64,000 nucleotides of DNA, taken from the NCBI GenBank assembly GCA_910575005.1, contig CAJTCL010000002.1, positions 124,001-188,000 on the forward strand. Direction: 5' to 3'. The position numbers and the translations under genes were made by a program. This document shows, piece by piece, positions 34,685 through 44,456 of the stretch; the stretch's first letter is position 1; every line of letters starts with the position of its first letter. The notes beneath the pieces are model-generated. The model was not told where the DNA came from. It did no database searches and saw nothing but the letters and a program-made list of their open reading frames with translations. Source of the stretch: Lachnospiraceae bacterium (GTDB lineage: Bacteria > Bacillota > Clostridia > Lachnospirales > Lachnospiraceae).

Positions 34685-36058
34685 ATGTTAAGTGAAATTG
34701 AGGCAGAGGCATATTTAGAACAAATCGCAAAAAGCGGATGTATACTAGGATTGGAGAGTATGCAAAGACTAATGGCGGAACTGAAAGATGTGCATAATAA
34801 CATTCCATATATTCATGTAGCGGGAACAAATGGCAAAGGTTCTGTGTGTGCTATGATTTCTTCAATTCTTATGGAAACGGGGCTGCGGGTGGGAACTTAT
34901 ACCTCTCCGGCTGTGTTTGACAGAAAGGAGCAGTACCAGATCAATCATGTTCCGCTCTCAGGAGAAGAATTTGCAGCATTGATTTCAGAAGTTAAGCAGG
35001 CGTGTGAGCGTATAAGCGCGAGGGGTTACAACCATCCGACAGTATTTGAGGTGGAGACGGCAGCAGCATTTTTGTATTTTTTTCAGAATAATTGTCAAAT
35101 AGCAGTGTTGGAGACTGGAATGGGAGGAAAGACGGATGCCACAAATATCATAGAAAAACCATTGGTCAGCGTTTTGACTTCCATCAGTATAGATCACAGG
35201 AAATTTTTAGGAGATACGATAGAACAGATTGCCAAAGTAAAGGCTGGTATTATCAAGAAGAATTGTCCAGTTGTGGCGGTAAAGCCAAGACAATTGCAAG
35301 TGGGTGAGGTATTGGAGAACGTTTGTAACGAAAAACATGCAGTTCTAACTTATGCAGAGGCAGAACTTGCAGAAGATATACAATTGTTTGGAGCAGGAGA
35401 GAAACCATCCTGTCTGAAAGATGAAGTGCAGGATTTAAACAGATCTGATGAGCAGACAGAAAGTATTGTTCTTTCCTTTCAATATAAAAAGATAGGAAAA
35501 ATTTCCTTGTCGATGGCAGGGATATACCAGGTGGAGAACGCCATCTGTGCAATTGAAACCGTGGAAATCTTACGTGCTTCTGGTTTTAAAATCTCAGATG
35601 ATCAAATACGGCAAGGACTACAAAAAGCGCATTGGGAGGGCAGATTTTCTGTGCTGTGTCAAGAACCACTTTTTGTGATGGATGGCGCACACAATGAGGA
35701 CGCTGCGGAAAAATTGATGCAAACATTAAAAATGGGTTTTACAAATGACAAAATTATCTATATAATAGGGGTACTTGCAGATAAAGAGCACAAAAAAATG
35801 TTGGAGACAATGCTTCCGCTGGCACAGAGTGTATTTACTGTCACACCAAAGAATCCCCGGGCTATGGATGGGCAGGCATTGGCTCAGGAGGCGGCATTAT
35901 ACCATCAGAAGGTAATGTATTGTTCTAACATAGAAGAGGCCATAGACAGAGCACTGCAATGTGCCAGACAGGAAAAATCTATGATACTTGCGTTTGGTTC
36001 ACTGTCATATCTGGGAGAATTGCGGGAAGCCTTTAAGGAGAAAAGACATGATAGATAA
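34685..36058 (+). CDS. folC: Folylpolyglutamate synthase / dihydrofolate synthase
   Basis: ATG 34685 is preceded by AGGAGG at eight bases; an ATG at 34667 overlaps that site. The 457-residue Mur-ligase-like enzyme adds glutamate to dihydropteroate or folates using ATP. The P-loop [19 protein letters not shown], the omega-loop region [12 protein letters not shown], the metal and ribityl segment [13 protein letters not shown] (Bacillus FolC usually has GLGGRLDATN) and the C-terminal MDGAHNEDA are present. It is the first gene of the folate operon, and its stop overlaps folE by 11 bases. Confidence 0.95.
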   Translation: MLSEIEAEAYLEQIAKSGCILGLESMQRLMAELKDVHNNIPYIHVAGTNGKGSVCAMISSILMETGLRVGTYTSPAVFDRKEQYQINHVPLSGEEFAALISEVKQACERISARGYNHPTVFEVETAAAFLYFFQNNCQIAVLETGMGGKTDATNIIEKPLVSVLTSISIDHRKFLGDTIEQIAKVKAGIIKKNCPVVAVKPRQLQVGEVLENVCNEKHAVLTYAEAELAEDIQLFGAGEKPSCLKDEVQDLNRSDEQTESIVLSFQYKKIGKISLSMAGIYQVENAICAIETVEILRASGFKISDDQIRQGLQKAHWEGRFSVLCQEPLFVMDGAHNEDAAEKLMQTLKMGFTNDKIIYIIGVLADKEHKKMLETMLPLAQSVFTVTPKNPRAMDGQALAQEAALYHQKVMYCSNIEEAIDRALQCARQEKSMILAFGSLSYLGELREAFKEKRHDR

Positions 36059-36605
36059 GGAAAAGATTAAACAGGCAGTTACTCTGCTGCTAGAAGGAAT
36101 CGGAGAAGATGTAGAGCGGGAAGGGCTGCGTGAGACACCAGACAGAATAGCACGCATGTATGAGGAGATTTTTGCTGGCTTAGAGCAAACACCCAGAGAA
36201 GCTCTTAACAAAACTTTTGTGGTCAAAGAAGCAGGAATGGTGCTGGAAAAAGACATTGTGTTTTATTCGACCTGTGAGCATCATTTACTGCCATTTTATG
36301 GCAAGGCTCATATTGCCTATATTCCTGATGGTAAAGTAGTAGGTTTGAGCAAGCTGGCAAGGACTGTTGAGGTGTATGCACACCGTCCACAATTACAGGA
36401 ACAATTGACGGCGCAGATTGCAGATGCCTTGATGGAGTATTTAAAGCCTAAGGGAGTGATGGTGATGTTAGAGGCTGAGCATATGTGTATGACTATGCGG
36501 GGCGTCAAGAAACCAGGAGCACAGACAGTTACTCTGACAACCAGGGGAGACTTTTCTGAAAATCAATGTCTGCAGGAAGAATTTTGGCGGATGATGGGAA
36601 GGTGA
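36048..36605 (+). CDS. folE: GTP cyclohydrolase I
   Basis: ATG 36048 follows AAGGAG and overlaps the end of folC. The 185-residue enzyme converts GTP to dihydroneopterin triphosphate, the first pterin step. Zinc and active-site motifs are clear: [17 protein letters not shown], the Cys/His set [32 protein letters not shown], and [16 protein letters not shown]. No THF riboswitch is visible upstream of the operon. Confidence 0.97.
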   Translation: MIDKEKIKQAVTLLLEGIGEDVEREGLRETPDRIARMYEEIFAGLEQTPREALNKTFVVKEAGMVLEKDIVFYSTCEHHLLPFYGKAHIAYIPDGKVVGLSKLARTVEVYAHRPQLQEQLTAQIADALMEYLKPKGVMVMLEAEHMCMTMRGVKKPGAQTVTLTTRGDFSENQCLQEEFWRMMGR

Positions 36606-36609
36606 TCTT

Positions 36610-37128
36610 ATGGAGTTGGAGTATACCCAGCAGCTATTACAGGATCAAGAGTATCTTGCATTGGTAAAGCGGCTGGAACAACAAGAGAGACAACGGTTAT
36701 TTTGTAGACATGGATTATCTCATTTCCTGGATGTAGCTCGCATTGCCTGGATTATCACATTGGAACAGATAGAGCAAAAGGGAATGAATGTGGAACATTT
36801 GGCGCAGTATAAGGATCAGATTTACCTGACAGCTCTGCTGCATGATTTAGGAAGGCTTGCAGAATATAATCACATACGATCACACGATCATGCCCAGGAG
36901 GGGGTGAATATAGCTTGGAAATTTTTAAAGCGTATTGGTTATCCAGAACATAAGGCCAGAGAGATTGTAAATGCGATCAAAGAACATTCTGGGGATGAAA
37001 AATCAAATTATGATTTAAGTAATATAATTCAAATGGCTGATAACCGTTCCAGGAATTGTTTTTTCTGTGGAGCGCAGGAACAATGCTATTGGAGTGAGGA
37101 GCGCAGAAATAAGACCATCTTATGGTAA
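36610..37128 (+). CDS. HD-domain phosphohydrolase in the folate operon
   Basis: This 172-residue protein has the metal-binding HD pattern: an early His in RHGLSHFLDVARIAW, the HD pair in TALLHDLGRLAEY, a third His in SHDHAQEGVNIAW and a late Asp in QMADNRSRNC. It ends with CFFCGAQEQCYW, a Cys cluster that may bind metal. The tight position after folE suggests pterin or nucleotide phosphate hydrolysis, for example removal of phosphate from dihydroneopterin phosphates, a step whose enzyme is otherwise missing here. That role is inference only. Confidence 0.82.
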   Translation: MELEYTQQLLQDQEYLALVKRLEQQERQRLFCRHGLSHFLDVARIAWIITLEQIEQKGMNVEHLAQYKDQIYLTALLHDLGRLAEYNHIRSHDHAQEGVNIAWKFLKRIGYPEHKAREIVNAIKEHSGDEKSNYDLSNIIQMADNRSRNCFFCGAQEQCYWSEERRNKTILW

Positions 37129-37214
37129 TAATCGCAGCGAAAAATTAGCGGAATGCTCTGTCAGATTGTTAAATGAAATTAGATGATTTTGTGTGAGAGA
37201 GGAAAGGAACAAGG

Positions 37215-38051
37215 ATGCAGAAAAAAATTACAACGATGAATATTGGGGGCAGGAGTTTTGATGTGGCAAACCATACTTATATTATGGGGATTTTGAATGT
37301 GACACCGGACTCTTTTTCTGATGGCGGAAAATTTAATGATGCAGATGCAGCGCTCTTCCATGCAGAACAGATGATTGTAGAAGGAGCGGATATTATTGAT
37401 ATTGGAGGGGAATCTACCAGACCTAGTTATCAACAGATTACTGCGCAGGAGGAAATAGAGAGAACAGCTCCTATAATAGAGCTTATAAAGTCTATGTTTG
37501 ATATTCCTGTTTCGATTGATACATATAAGTCTCAGGTGGCAGAGGCAGCAATACAGGCGGGAGCATCTATGGTCAATGATATCTGGGGATTAAAATATGA
37601 TGCAGATATGGCAGGTTTAATTGCTAATTCTGATGTTGCCTGTTGTCTGATGCATAATAGGAATGATCTTGAATATCAGGATTTTATAGAAGATGTTAAA
37701 TTAGATTTAAAAGAAAGCTTAAAATTGGCTCAAGGAGCGGGAATTTCCAGTGATCAGATTATTCTAGATCCAGGGATTGGTTTTGCTAAAACATATGAAC
37801 ATAATCTGGAATTAATTTGTAAGATGCAGCAACTGCAAGAGCTGGGTTATCCTATGTTGTTAGGAACTTCAAGAAAATCAGTAGTCGGACTGACACTGGA
37901 ATTGCCAGTGTCAGAACGGGTAGAAGGAACTTTAGTGACAACTGTATTAGGTGTGATGGCACATTGTGCATTTGTGCGTGTACATGATGTCAAGGAAAAT
38001 AGACGTGCCATTCAGATGACAGAGGCAATTCGGGAAGGGTGGAAAAAATGA
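37215..38051 (+). CDS. folP: Dihydropteroate synthase
   Basis: The 278-residue TIM-barrel enzyme joins p-aminobenzoate to hydroxymethyldihydropterin pyrophosphate and is the sulfonamide target. Motifs include MGILNVTPDSFSDGGKF, DIIDIGGESTRPSYQ, VSIDTYK, VNDIWGL, DPGIGFAKT and LLGTSRKS. It lies 86 bases after the HD gene, behind a fresh GAGGAAAGGAA site, and its stop overlaps the next start (ATGA). Confidence 0.97.
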   Translation: MQKKITTMNIGGRSFDVANHTYIMGILNVTPDSFSDGGKFNDADAALFHAEQMIVEGADIIDIGGESTRPSYQQITAQEEIERTAPIIELIKSMFDIPVSIDTYKSQVAEAAIQAGASMVNDIWGLKYDADMAGLIANSDVACCLMHNRNDLEYQDFIEDVKLDLKESLKLAQGAGISSDQIILDPGIGFAKTYEHNLELICKMQQLQELGYPMLLGTSRKSVVGLTLELPVSERVEGTLVTTVLGVMAHCAFVRVHDVKENRRAIQMTEAIREGWKK

Positions 38052-38884
38052 CAAGCTGGGAGCTAGATCAAATTTATATAAAAAATTTGGAAGTATTTGG
38101 CAGACATGGGGTATTTCCAGAAGAAAATAAATTAGGACAGAAATTTCTGATCAATGCAGTTTTGTATATCCATACCAGAGAAGCAGGGTTAAATGATGAT
38201 TTAACGAAATCTATTCATTATGGAGAAGTCTCTCATTTTATGACCAAATATATGATGGAGCATACATTTCAGTTGATTGAGACGGCAGCAGAGCAGTTAG
38301 CAAGAGCTGTACTGCTTCAATTTCCAACACTGGAAAAAATTACATTAGAGATTGCAAAGCCTTGGGCACCGATTGGACTTCCTTTAGAATCTGTGTCTGT
38401 GAGAATTACCAGGGCCTGGCATTGTGCTTATATTGCGGTTGGTTCTAATTTGGGCGATAGAGAGGTATATATTCAAAATGGGATTGCAGCTTTGTGTGAA
38501 AATGAAGATTGTCTATTGGAAAAACAATCTAAGATTATTGCCACAAAGCCTTATGGTGGTGTAGCGCAGCCAGATTTCTTAAATGGAATGCTTAAATTAA
38601 GAACCTTACTGTCTCCAATGGAGTTGTTAGAATTACTTCATCAGATTGAACAGTCGCAAGATCGGGAGCGCAAAGTACATTGGGGACCTAGAACGCTTGA
38701 TTTGGATATTATTTTTTATGATCATTGTGTGATAGATCAGGAAACTTTACAGATTCCCCATCCAGATATGCAGAATCGAGAGTTTGTCTTAAAACCGCTT
38801 GCAGAACTGGCTCCCTATTATCGCCATCCACTGACTGGAAGAACAGTTCGTCAAATGCTTGTACAAGTAGAAAGGATTGTCTGA
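38048..38884 (+). CDS. folBK: Bifunctional dihydroneopterin aldolase / hydroxymethyldihydropterin pyrophosphokinase
   Basis: ATG 38048 overlaps the folP stop (ATGA). The 278-residue fusion has a FolB half (~5-120: LEVFGRHGVFPEENKLGQKF, with IETAAEQLARAVL later) that cleaves dihydroneopterin. The FolK half (~127-278: YIAVGSNLGDRE, then KVHWGPRTLDLDIIFYD with the metal-binding DLD) pyrophosphorylates the product. The fusion is common in Clostridia. Together with folC, folE and folP it leaves only folA (dihydrofolate reductase) unseen in the window. Confidence 0.95.
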   Translation: MTSWELDQIYIKNLEVFGRHGVFPEENKLGQKFLINAVLYIHTREAGLNDDLTKSIHYGEVSHFMTKYMMEHTFQLIETAAEQLARAVLLQFPTLEKITLEIAKPWAPIGLPLESVSVRITRAWHCAYIAVGSNLGDREVYIQNGIAALCENEDCLLEKQSKIIATKPYGGVAQPDFLNGMLKLRTLLSPMELLELLHQIEQSQDRERKVHWGPRTLDLDIIFYDHCVIDQETLQIPHPDMQNREFVLKPLAELAPYYRHPLTGRTVRQMLVQVERIV

Positions 38885-38926
38885 TATATGCCTCTGGAGG
38901 ATGATAGTCATGCAGAAAGGAGATTT

Positions 38927-40468
38927 ATGTTACAGTTAAAAAATATTACAATTACACACAAAAAAGATTTGCGTGAGATCGTGAGAGATGTTTCCTTTGT
39001 GCTGAATTCAGGAGATAAAGCGGTGATTATCGGCGAGGAAGGAAATGGAAAATCTACATTACTAAAGTTGATTTATCAGGAGGAGCTGATTGAACCTTAT
39101 GCAGAGTATAGCGGAGAAATTATCAGGGGAAATCAGCGTTTGGGCTATCTGGCGCAGGAACTTTCTGATCAGCAGAAACAAATGCGGGTGATGGATTATT
39201 TTTATGAGATCCCACAATTTTTGGATCAAACACCCAAGGAGCTTGGAGAACTTGCGCGCAAATTAGGACTGGCGCCTTATTTTTTCTATGAAGATCGTAA
39301 GGTAGATTCCTTATCTGGCGGGGAAAAGGTAAAATTGCAGCTTGCTGGAATCTTACTCACGGAACCAGAGATCTTGTTGTTGGATGAACCTTCCAATGAT
39401 CTTGATGTGGAAACTTTGGAATGGCTGGAGCAATTTATGCAAGAATGTCCGATACCGCTTTTGTATGTGTCACATGATGAAACCTTGATTGAAAAAACGG
39501 CGAATCTGGTGATTCATCTAGAACAGATTCGCCATAAGACGCAGGCGCGGCATACGGTGGCAAAGATGAGCTATCAGCAGTATATCAGGGAGCGTCTGGG
39601 TAATTTTGAGCGGCAGCAGCGGCTAGCCCAAAAAGAGCACAATGAGTATCAAAAACAGATGGAGCGTTTTCGCAGAATACAGCAGAAGGTAGAACATCAG
39701 CAGAATATTATTACACGGCAAAATCCGCATGGAGGACAGCTCTTGAAAAAGAAAATGCATAGTGTCAAATCTATGGAAAGACGTTTTGAGCGTCAATTTG
39801 AGGATATGACAGAGAAGCCAGAAGCAGAGACGGCTATCTTTGCCAAATTTTCAGAGGATATCTCCATTCCCAGTGGTAAGATTGTGTTGGATTTCAATTT
39901 AGAACAACTGACGGTCAGTGGCAGTGAGACTGAGCAAGTTTTAGCACAGGATATTCATTTGCGGGTGCAGGGAGCAGAAAAAATCTGTATCATTGGCAAA
40001 AATGGTGCTGGAAAGACAACACTTCTGCGCAGGATTGCAAAAGAATTATTTAGCCGCCAGGATATCAATGCTGCCTATATGCCGCAGAATTATGAGGAGC
40101 TTTTGGATTTTTCAAAGACTCCGGTGGAATTTTTGCAGCGGGAACACAGCAAAGAGGAGTACAGTAAAATCCGTACCTATCTTGGCAGCATGAAATATAC
40201 TGCAGATGAGATGGAGCATGGAATTGGAGAATTGTCCGGCGGGCAGAAGGCGAAGCTGCTTTTCTTAAAGATGAGTATGGAACAAAATGATGTGTTAATA
40301 TTGGACGAGCCTACCCGTAATTTTTCGCCCTTGTCTAATCCAGTGATTCGGGAACTTTTGAAAAATTTTGGCGGCGCCATTATCAGTATTTCGCATGACC
40401 GCAAATATATTCAGGAAGTGTGCTCAGAAATTTATCAGCTGACAGAGTTAGGATTGGCAAAAATTTGA
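38927..40468 (+). CDS. ABC-F family ATPase
   Basis: ATG 38927 follows AAAGGAG; the frame opens at 38888 without a site. The 513-residue protein has two ATPase domains and no membrane helices. Domain 1 has GEEGNGKSTL, SLSGGEKVKLQLA and LLLDEPSNDLD; domain 2 has GKNGAGKTTL, ELSGGQKAKLLFL and LILDEPTRNFSP in place of the usual DEPTNHLD. The ~85-residue helical linker (residues ~215-300, rich in R/K/Q) is the ribosome-reaching arm. Long-linker ABC-F members protect ribosomes from antibiotics; others are translation factors. Which applies here is not decidable from sequence alone. Confidence 0.9.
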   Translation: MLQLKNITITHKKDLREIVRDVSFVLNSGDKAVIIGEEGNGKSTLLKLIYQEELIEPYAEYSGEIIRGNQRLGYLAQELSDQQKQMRVMDYFYEIPQFLDQTPKELGELARKLGLAPYFFYEDRKVDSLSGGEKVKLQLAGILLTEPEILLLDEPSNDLDVETLEWLEQFMQECPIPLLYVSHDETLIEKTANLVIHLEQIRHKTQARHTVAKMSYQQYIRERLGNFERQQRLAQKEHNEYQKQMERFRRIQQKVEHQQNIITRQNPHGGQLLKKKMHSVKSMERRFERQFEDMTEKPEAETAIFAKFSEDISIPSGKIVLDFNLEQLTVSGSETEQVLAQDIHLRVQGAEKICIIGKNGAGKTTLLRRIAKELFSRQDINAAYMPQNYEELLDFSKTPVEFLQREHSKEEYSKIRTYLGSMKYTADEMEHGIGELSGGQKAKLLFLKMSMEQNDVLILDEPTRNFSPLSNPVIRELLKNFGGAIISISHDRKYIQEVCSEIYQLTELGLAKI

Positions 40469-40514
40469 CAGCTATAAGTTATTTTATAAAATCTATGTAA
40501 CTCTTTGTCCTCAA

Positions 40515-40574
40515 GCCACAGACATGCCAGCAGGCTGTCATACGCCTCTAAAGAACGGTTTGTCTGTGGTTTTA
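40515..40574 (+). terminator. Probable terminator after the ABC-F gene
   Basis: CCACAGACA (40516-40524) pairs perfectly with TGTCTGTGG (40561-40569), followed by TTTT. The 36-base loop can form inner pairs. It ends the folate/ABC-F transcription unit. Confidence 0.65.
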
Positions 40575-40658
40575 GATTTGGGAAAGAAGTTATCATAGAG
40601 TATTAATGTAAATTTTTTGAGAGATTTTTGGAAAGATAGATACAGGAGGAATTTGCTG

Positions 40659-41597
40659 GTGGAACAGAATTTTGCATATCAGAAGACGAAAGACGGAATC
40701 TGTATTTTGCGCTGCTATGGCAGCAGTGCCCAGGTAGTGATACCAGAGAAGCTGGATGGATATTTTGTGACAGAATTGTCAGATTATGCGTTTGCAGAAG
40801 AACAAGAGAAGGAGCCAGAAAATACCAGCGGTTATCCCTGTATTTGTGGTGAAGAACTAGAAGAATTGGTTTTGCCAAAACGTATTCACAGCTTGGGGCG
40901 TTATATTTTTTATAACTGTACGCGCCTGCATCGTTTGTCTTTTTACAGTAATCTTACTTTTATTGGAGCTGGAGCTTTTACAGGTTGTGAAAATCTCTCA
41001 AAATTGGAAGTGCATTGGCTAGAGGGCAGGTCTTGTCTGCGTGAGATTTTGCAGGATTTAAAGCAAAAAGTGACTGTAGATGTTTATCGAGAGCAGGCAA
41101 GTGTCGATGATTCTCTATTGTGTCGTCTGGTTTATCCTGAATTTTTTGAGGAAGCTGTGGAGAATACTCCCGCACGTATTATTTCCACCCAGACACATGG
41201 AATGGGAATTCAATACCGTAATGCGTTTCGCAATACGCAGGTGATTTTTACAGAATATGATAAGCTCTTTGAAACTGGAAAATATAATATAGATTTTATT
41301 AATATAGTAGAAATGGCAGTAGCCAGGCTCCGTTTTCCCTATGAATTAGGAGAGCAAGAGAGGACATCCTATCAACAGTGGCTGTCTGATCATTTACAGA
41401 AGGCAGTAGAGATTATTTTAGAACAAGAAAAAACAGAAGATTTACGCTGGCTGGCAGAGAAGTTTACATTACAGGAGGCACAGCTTGATTTGCTGTTAGA
41501 GGAAGCTAAGCTTCAACAGAAACCGGAGGCAATTGGTATGATTATGGATCTCAAGCATCAGAGATTTCCAAACAAGAAAAAGAGGTTTGCATTATAA
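40659..41597 (+). CDS. BspA-type leucine-rich-repeat protein, first gene of the LRR-VWA-MoxR triad
   Basis: GTG 40659, nine bases after AGGAGG, is preferred; the frame opens with TTG at 40617. The product is ~312 residues and cytosolic. Residues ~5-135 show LRR_5/BspA-like patterns (VVIPEKLDGYFVTELSDYAF, LVLPKRIHSLGRYIF, LTFIGAGAFTGCENLSKLEV). The C-terminal ~170 residues are helical and unrecognised. The stop shares its last base with the start of the VWA gene, so the two are translationally coupled. In this setting the LRR part may be a substrate or partner adaptor, which is inference. Confidence 0.75.
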   Translation: MEQNFAYQKTKDGICILRCYGSSAQVVIPEKLDGYFVTELSDYAFAEEQEKEPENTSGYPCICGEELEELVLPKRIHSLGRYIFYNCTRLHRLSFYSNLTFIGAGAFTGCENLSKLEVHWLEGRSCLREILQDLKQKVTVDVYREQASVDDSLLCRLVYPEFFEEAVENTPARIISTQTHGMGIQYRNAFRNTQVIFTEYDKLFETGKYNIDFINIVEMAVARLRFPYELGEQERTSYQQWLSDHLQKAVEIILEQEKTEDLRWLAEKFTLQEAQLDLLLEEAKLQQKPEAIGMIMDLKHQRFPNKKKRFAL

Positions 41598-42916
41598 TGT
41601 TTGAAGAACAATTGATGGAAAAAGTGGATATTTGTGAGGAAATTTGGAGAGATTGCCGCAATGAATTGTATTTGAATATGCGGTTTTTGGATGTAGCGTT
41701 TCACAGCCTAAGACCTTTGGCATCTATGGAGTTAGGGCGGACAGCAACGGATGGGGCAATTTTGCGCTACAATCCAGAATATCTCATAGAACAGTATCGT
41801 ATTGGAAATGTGCCAGTCAACCGCTGTTATCTTCACAGTATTTTACATTGCCTGATGGGGCATGTTTGGAATCCCAGAGGGTCAGAAAATCGGCAGCTTT
41901 GGGATCTTGCCTGTGATATAGCGGTGGAATCTATTTTGGACGGATTGCCGTACCGCTGTCTTAGAAATCCTTCCAAACCGTTTCGCAGAGCAGTCTATCA
42001 AGGGTTTGAGAAAAAATTGCCAGTGCTCAATGGAGAGGGAATCTTTTACTTATTGCAAAAGGCAGACTTGGATATGCGGGCTGTAGCACGTCTCATACAG
42101 GAATTTATGGTGGATGACCATTTTCTCTGGCAGCCACAGAGAAATCCCAAAGCACCTATGGAAAATCAAAATCAATGGAAAGATATTCGTGAGCGGATGG
42201 AAACAGAATTGGAACTATTTTCTAAGGAAGCTGCAGAGGAATCTAAGGGACTAAGAGAACAACTCCGTGTGGAAAATCGGGAACGCTACGATTATCGGGA
42301 GTTTTTAAAGAAATTTTGTGTTTTAAAGGAAGAAATGAAGTTAGATTTGGATAGTTTTGATTATATTTTTTATCATTATGGCATGGAATTGTACGGAAAT
42401 ATGCCATTGATTGAACCTTTGGAGACTAGTGAGACACAAAAAATTGAAGATTTTGTGATTGTGATAGATACTTCTATGTCTTGTAAAGCTTCCTTAGTGC
42501 AGAAATTTTTGGAGGAAACTTATAGTATATTAAGCCAATGTGAATCTTTTTACCGCAGATTTTGTATTCATATTTTGCAATGTGATGAACGAGTACAGTC
42601 AGACCAGGTGATTGAGAGCAGGGAACAGCTTGCAGATTATATGGAACATTTTGAGATACAGGGCATGGGAGGAACAGATTTTCGGCCAGCATTTGAATAT
42701 GTCAATACGTTGCTTGCAAGAAAGGCGTTTCATAAGTTGAGAGGTTTGATTTATTTTACGGATGGATATGGCAGTTTTCCAGTAAAAAAACCTATTTATG
42801 ACACTGCTTTTGTGTTTTTTAAAGAAGATTACCTGGATGTGGATGTGCCGCCCTGGGCCATGAAATTAATTTTAGATCAACGAGATTTGGAAATTACAGT
42901 TGGAGGTAGGACATGA
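41597..42916 (+). CDS. VWA protein with N-terminal metallopeptidase-like domain (DUF2201-like)
   Basis: This 439-residue protein has an N-terminal domain with LHSILHCLMGH, a zinc-peptidase-like helix, and WDLACDIAVESIL further on, as in the putative metallopeptidase domain paired with VWA. The C-terminal ~160 residues are a von Willebrand A domain with the MIDAS residues in VIDTSMS, the Thr of MGGTDF and the Asp of FTDGYG. Such proteins pair with MoxR ATPases, as here, where the downstream start overlaps the stop (ATGA). The function of the family is poorly known. Confidence 0.82.
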   Translation: MFEEQLMEKVDICEEIWRDCRNELYLNMRFLDVAFHSLRPLASMELGRTATDGAILRYNPEYLIEQYRIGNVPVNRCYLHSILHCLMGHVWNPRGSENRQLWDLACDIAVESILDGLPYRCLRNPSKPFRRAVYQGFEKKLPVLNGEGIFYLLQKADLDMRAVARLIQEFMVDDHFLWQPQRNPKAPMENQNQWKDIRERMETELELFSKEAAEESKGLREQLRVENRERYDYREFLKKFCVLKEEMKLDLDSFDYIFYHYGMELYGNMPLIEPLETSETQKIEDFVIVIDTSMSCKASLVQKFLEETYSILSQCESFYRRFCIHILQCDERVQSDQVIESREQLADYMEHFEIQGMGGTDFRPAFEYVNTLLARKAFHKLRGLIYFTDGYGSFPVKKPIYDTAFVFFKEDYLDVDVPPWAMKLILDQRDLEITVGGRT

Positions 42917-44418
42917 ATATCAAGCGGACGAAGGAAGAAATTAAAAATACAATTGAGGCATATCTCTTGAAAGATGCATACGGCGCTTATGAGATCCCTT
43001 CCATCCGTCAGCGGCCCGTTTTTCTGTTGGGTTCGCCAGGTATTGGAAAAACTCAGATTATGGAACAGATTTCCAGGGAATGTGGAATTGGATTAGTGGC
43101 CTACACGATTACGCACCATACCAGGCAGAGTGCCATTGGGCTGCCATTTATTTCCAAAAAACAATATGGACAGCAGGAATTTGCAGTCACAGAATATACG
43201 ATGAGTGAAATTGTGGCTTCTATCTATGAGAAGATGGAGCAGACTGGACTGCGGGAGGGGATTTTATTTTTGGATGAGATCAATTGTGTCTCAGAAACGC
43301 TTGCCCCAGCTATGCTGCAGTTTCTTCAGTGCAAATCTTTTGGCAATCATAAGATTCCAGAAGGATGGATCATTGTGGCGGCTGGCAATCCGCCAGAATA
43401 CAACAAGTCTGTGCGAGAGTTTGATGTGGTGACAATGGATCGTGTCAAGAAGATAGAGGTGGAAGCAGATTTTGAAGTTTGGAAAGAATACGCCTACAAT
43501 CAGGGTATTCATGGGGCGGTGATCTCCTATTTGAATACCAAAAAACAAAATTTTTATCAGATGGAAACTACCATAGACGGCAGACATTTTGCCACGCCCA
43601 GAGGCTGGGAGGATCTGTCTAATCTGATTCAAGTATATGAGAGAATGAAAAAGACAGTGGACCGTGAAGTGGTGGTACAATATATTCAGTTTCCTAAGAT
43701 TGCCAAGGATTTTGCAAATTATCTGGAGCTTTATTACAAATATCGCACCGATTATCAGATTGAGGAGATTCTCAAAGGAAATTTAGATGAGATTTTATTA
43801 AAAAAAGTGGCACATGCTTCCTTTGATGAGCGTCTCAGTGTTCTAGGACTTTTGGTTTCCAGAGTTCAGGAAGCGTTGAAGGCATCAGTGCAGACAGAAA
43901 ATTATATGGAATTGCTTCAAACCTGTCTTTTGGAATATAAAGAACTGACAGAGACTGTTACCGAAGACATGGATGGTCAAATGCTGTTATCTAATCTGTA
44001 TAATAAATATAATATAAATTATATAAAAAAGAAAAAAGCGGAATTATTAGGAAAAGAAGAAAATATACAATATTGCAAATTGTTATCTGTACTGGAGGGA
44101 TTTCAGCAGACTTTAAAATTAGAACATATTGAGCAGCCTGGGGCTGCTTTCAGACGGATCAAGGAATTATTTGAACAGGAAAATAAAATTTTTGAGAGAC
44201 AGTGCCAGAGTGCTTCTGAAATTTTAGAAAATGTTTTTGACTTTTTGGAAGGAGCTTTTGGTAATAGTCAAGAGATGGTGATGTTTATTACAGAATTAAA
44301 TTCTAATTCTAGCAGCGTCAGCTTTTTGCAGCAATGTGAGTGTGAGAGATACTACCGCTATAATAAAGAACTTTTATTTGATGAAAAGCGCAGGGGCCTG
44401 TTAGAACGGATTTCTTAA
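42913..44418 (+). CDS. MoxR-type AAA+ ATPase
   Basis: In this 501-residue protein, residues ~1-250 are the AAA+ core: Walker A LLGSPGIGKTQIM, Walker B GILFLDEINCV, sensor 1 IIVAAGNPPEYN, and a conserved ATPRGWEDLS segment near the lid. The C-terminal ~250 residues are helical and specific to this subgroup. MoxR ATPases with VWA partners act as chaperones that insert metals or remodel complexes. The ATGA overlap with the VWA gene supports a stoichiometric complex. Confidence 0.9.
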   Translation: MNIKRTKEEIKNTIEAYLLKDAYGAYEIPSIRQRPVFLLGSPGIGKTQIMEQISRECGIGLVAYTITHHTRQSAIGLPFISKKQYGQQEFAVTEYTMSEIVASIYEKMEQTGLREGILFLDEINCVSETLAPAMLQFLQCKSFGNHKIPEGWIIVAAGNPPEYNKSVREFDVVTMDRVKKIEVEADFEVWKEYAYNQGIHGAVISYLNTKKQNFYQMETTIDGRHFATPRGWEDLSNLIQVYERMKKTVDREVVVQYIQFPKIAKDFANYLELYYKYRTDYQIEEILKGNLDEILLKKVAHASFDERLSVLGLLVSRVQEALKASVQTENYMELLQTCLLEYKELTETVTEDMDGQMLLSNLYNKYNINYIKKKKAELLGKEENIQYCKLLSVLEGFQQTLKLEHIEQPGAAFRRIKELFEQENKIFERQCQSASEILENVFDFLEGAFGNSQEMVMFITELNSNSSSVSFLQQCECERYYRYNKELLFDEKRRGLLERIS

Positions 44419-44456
44419 ATGTCAGTGGAGAATTTTGAGAGGATGGAGGAAATACA

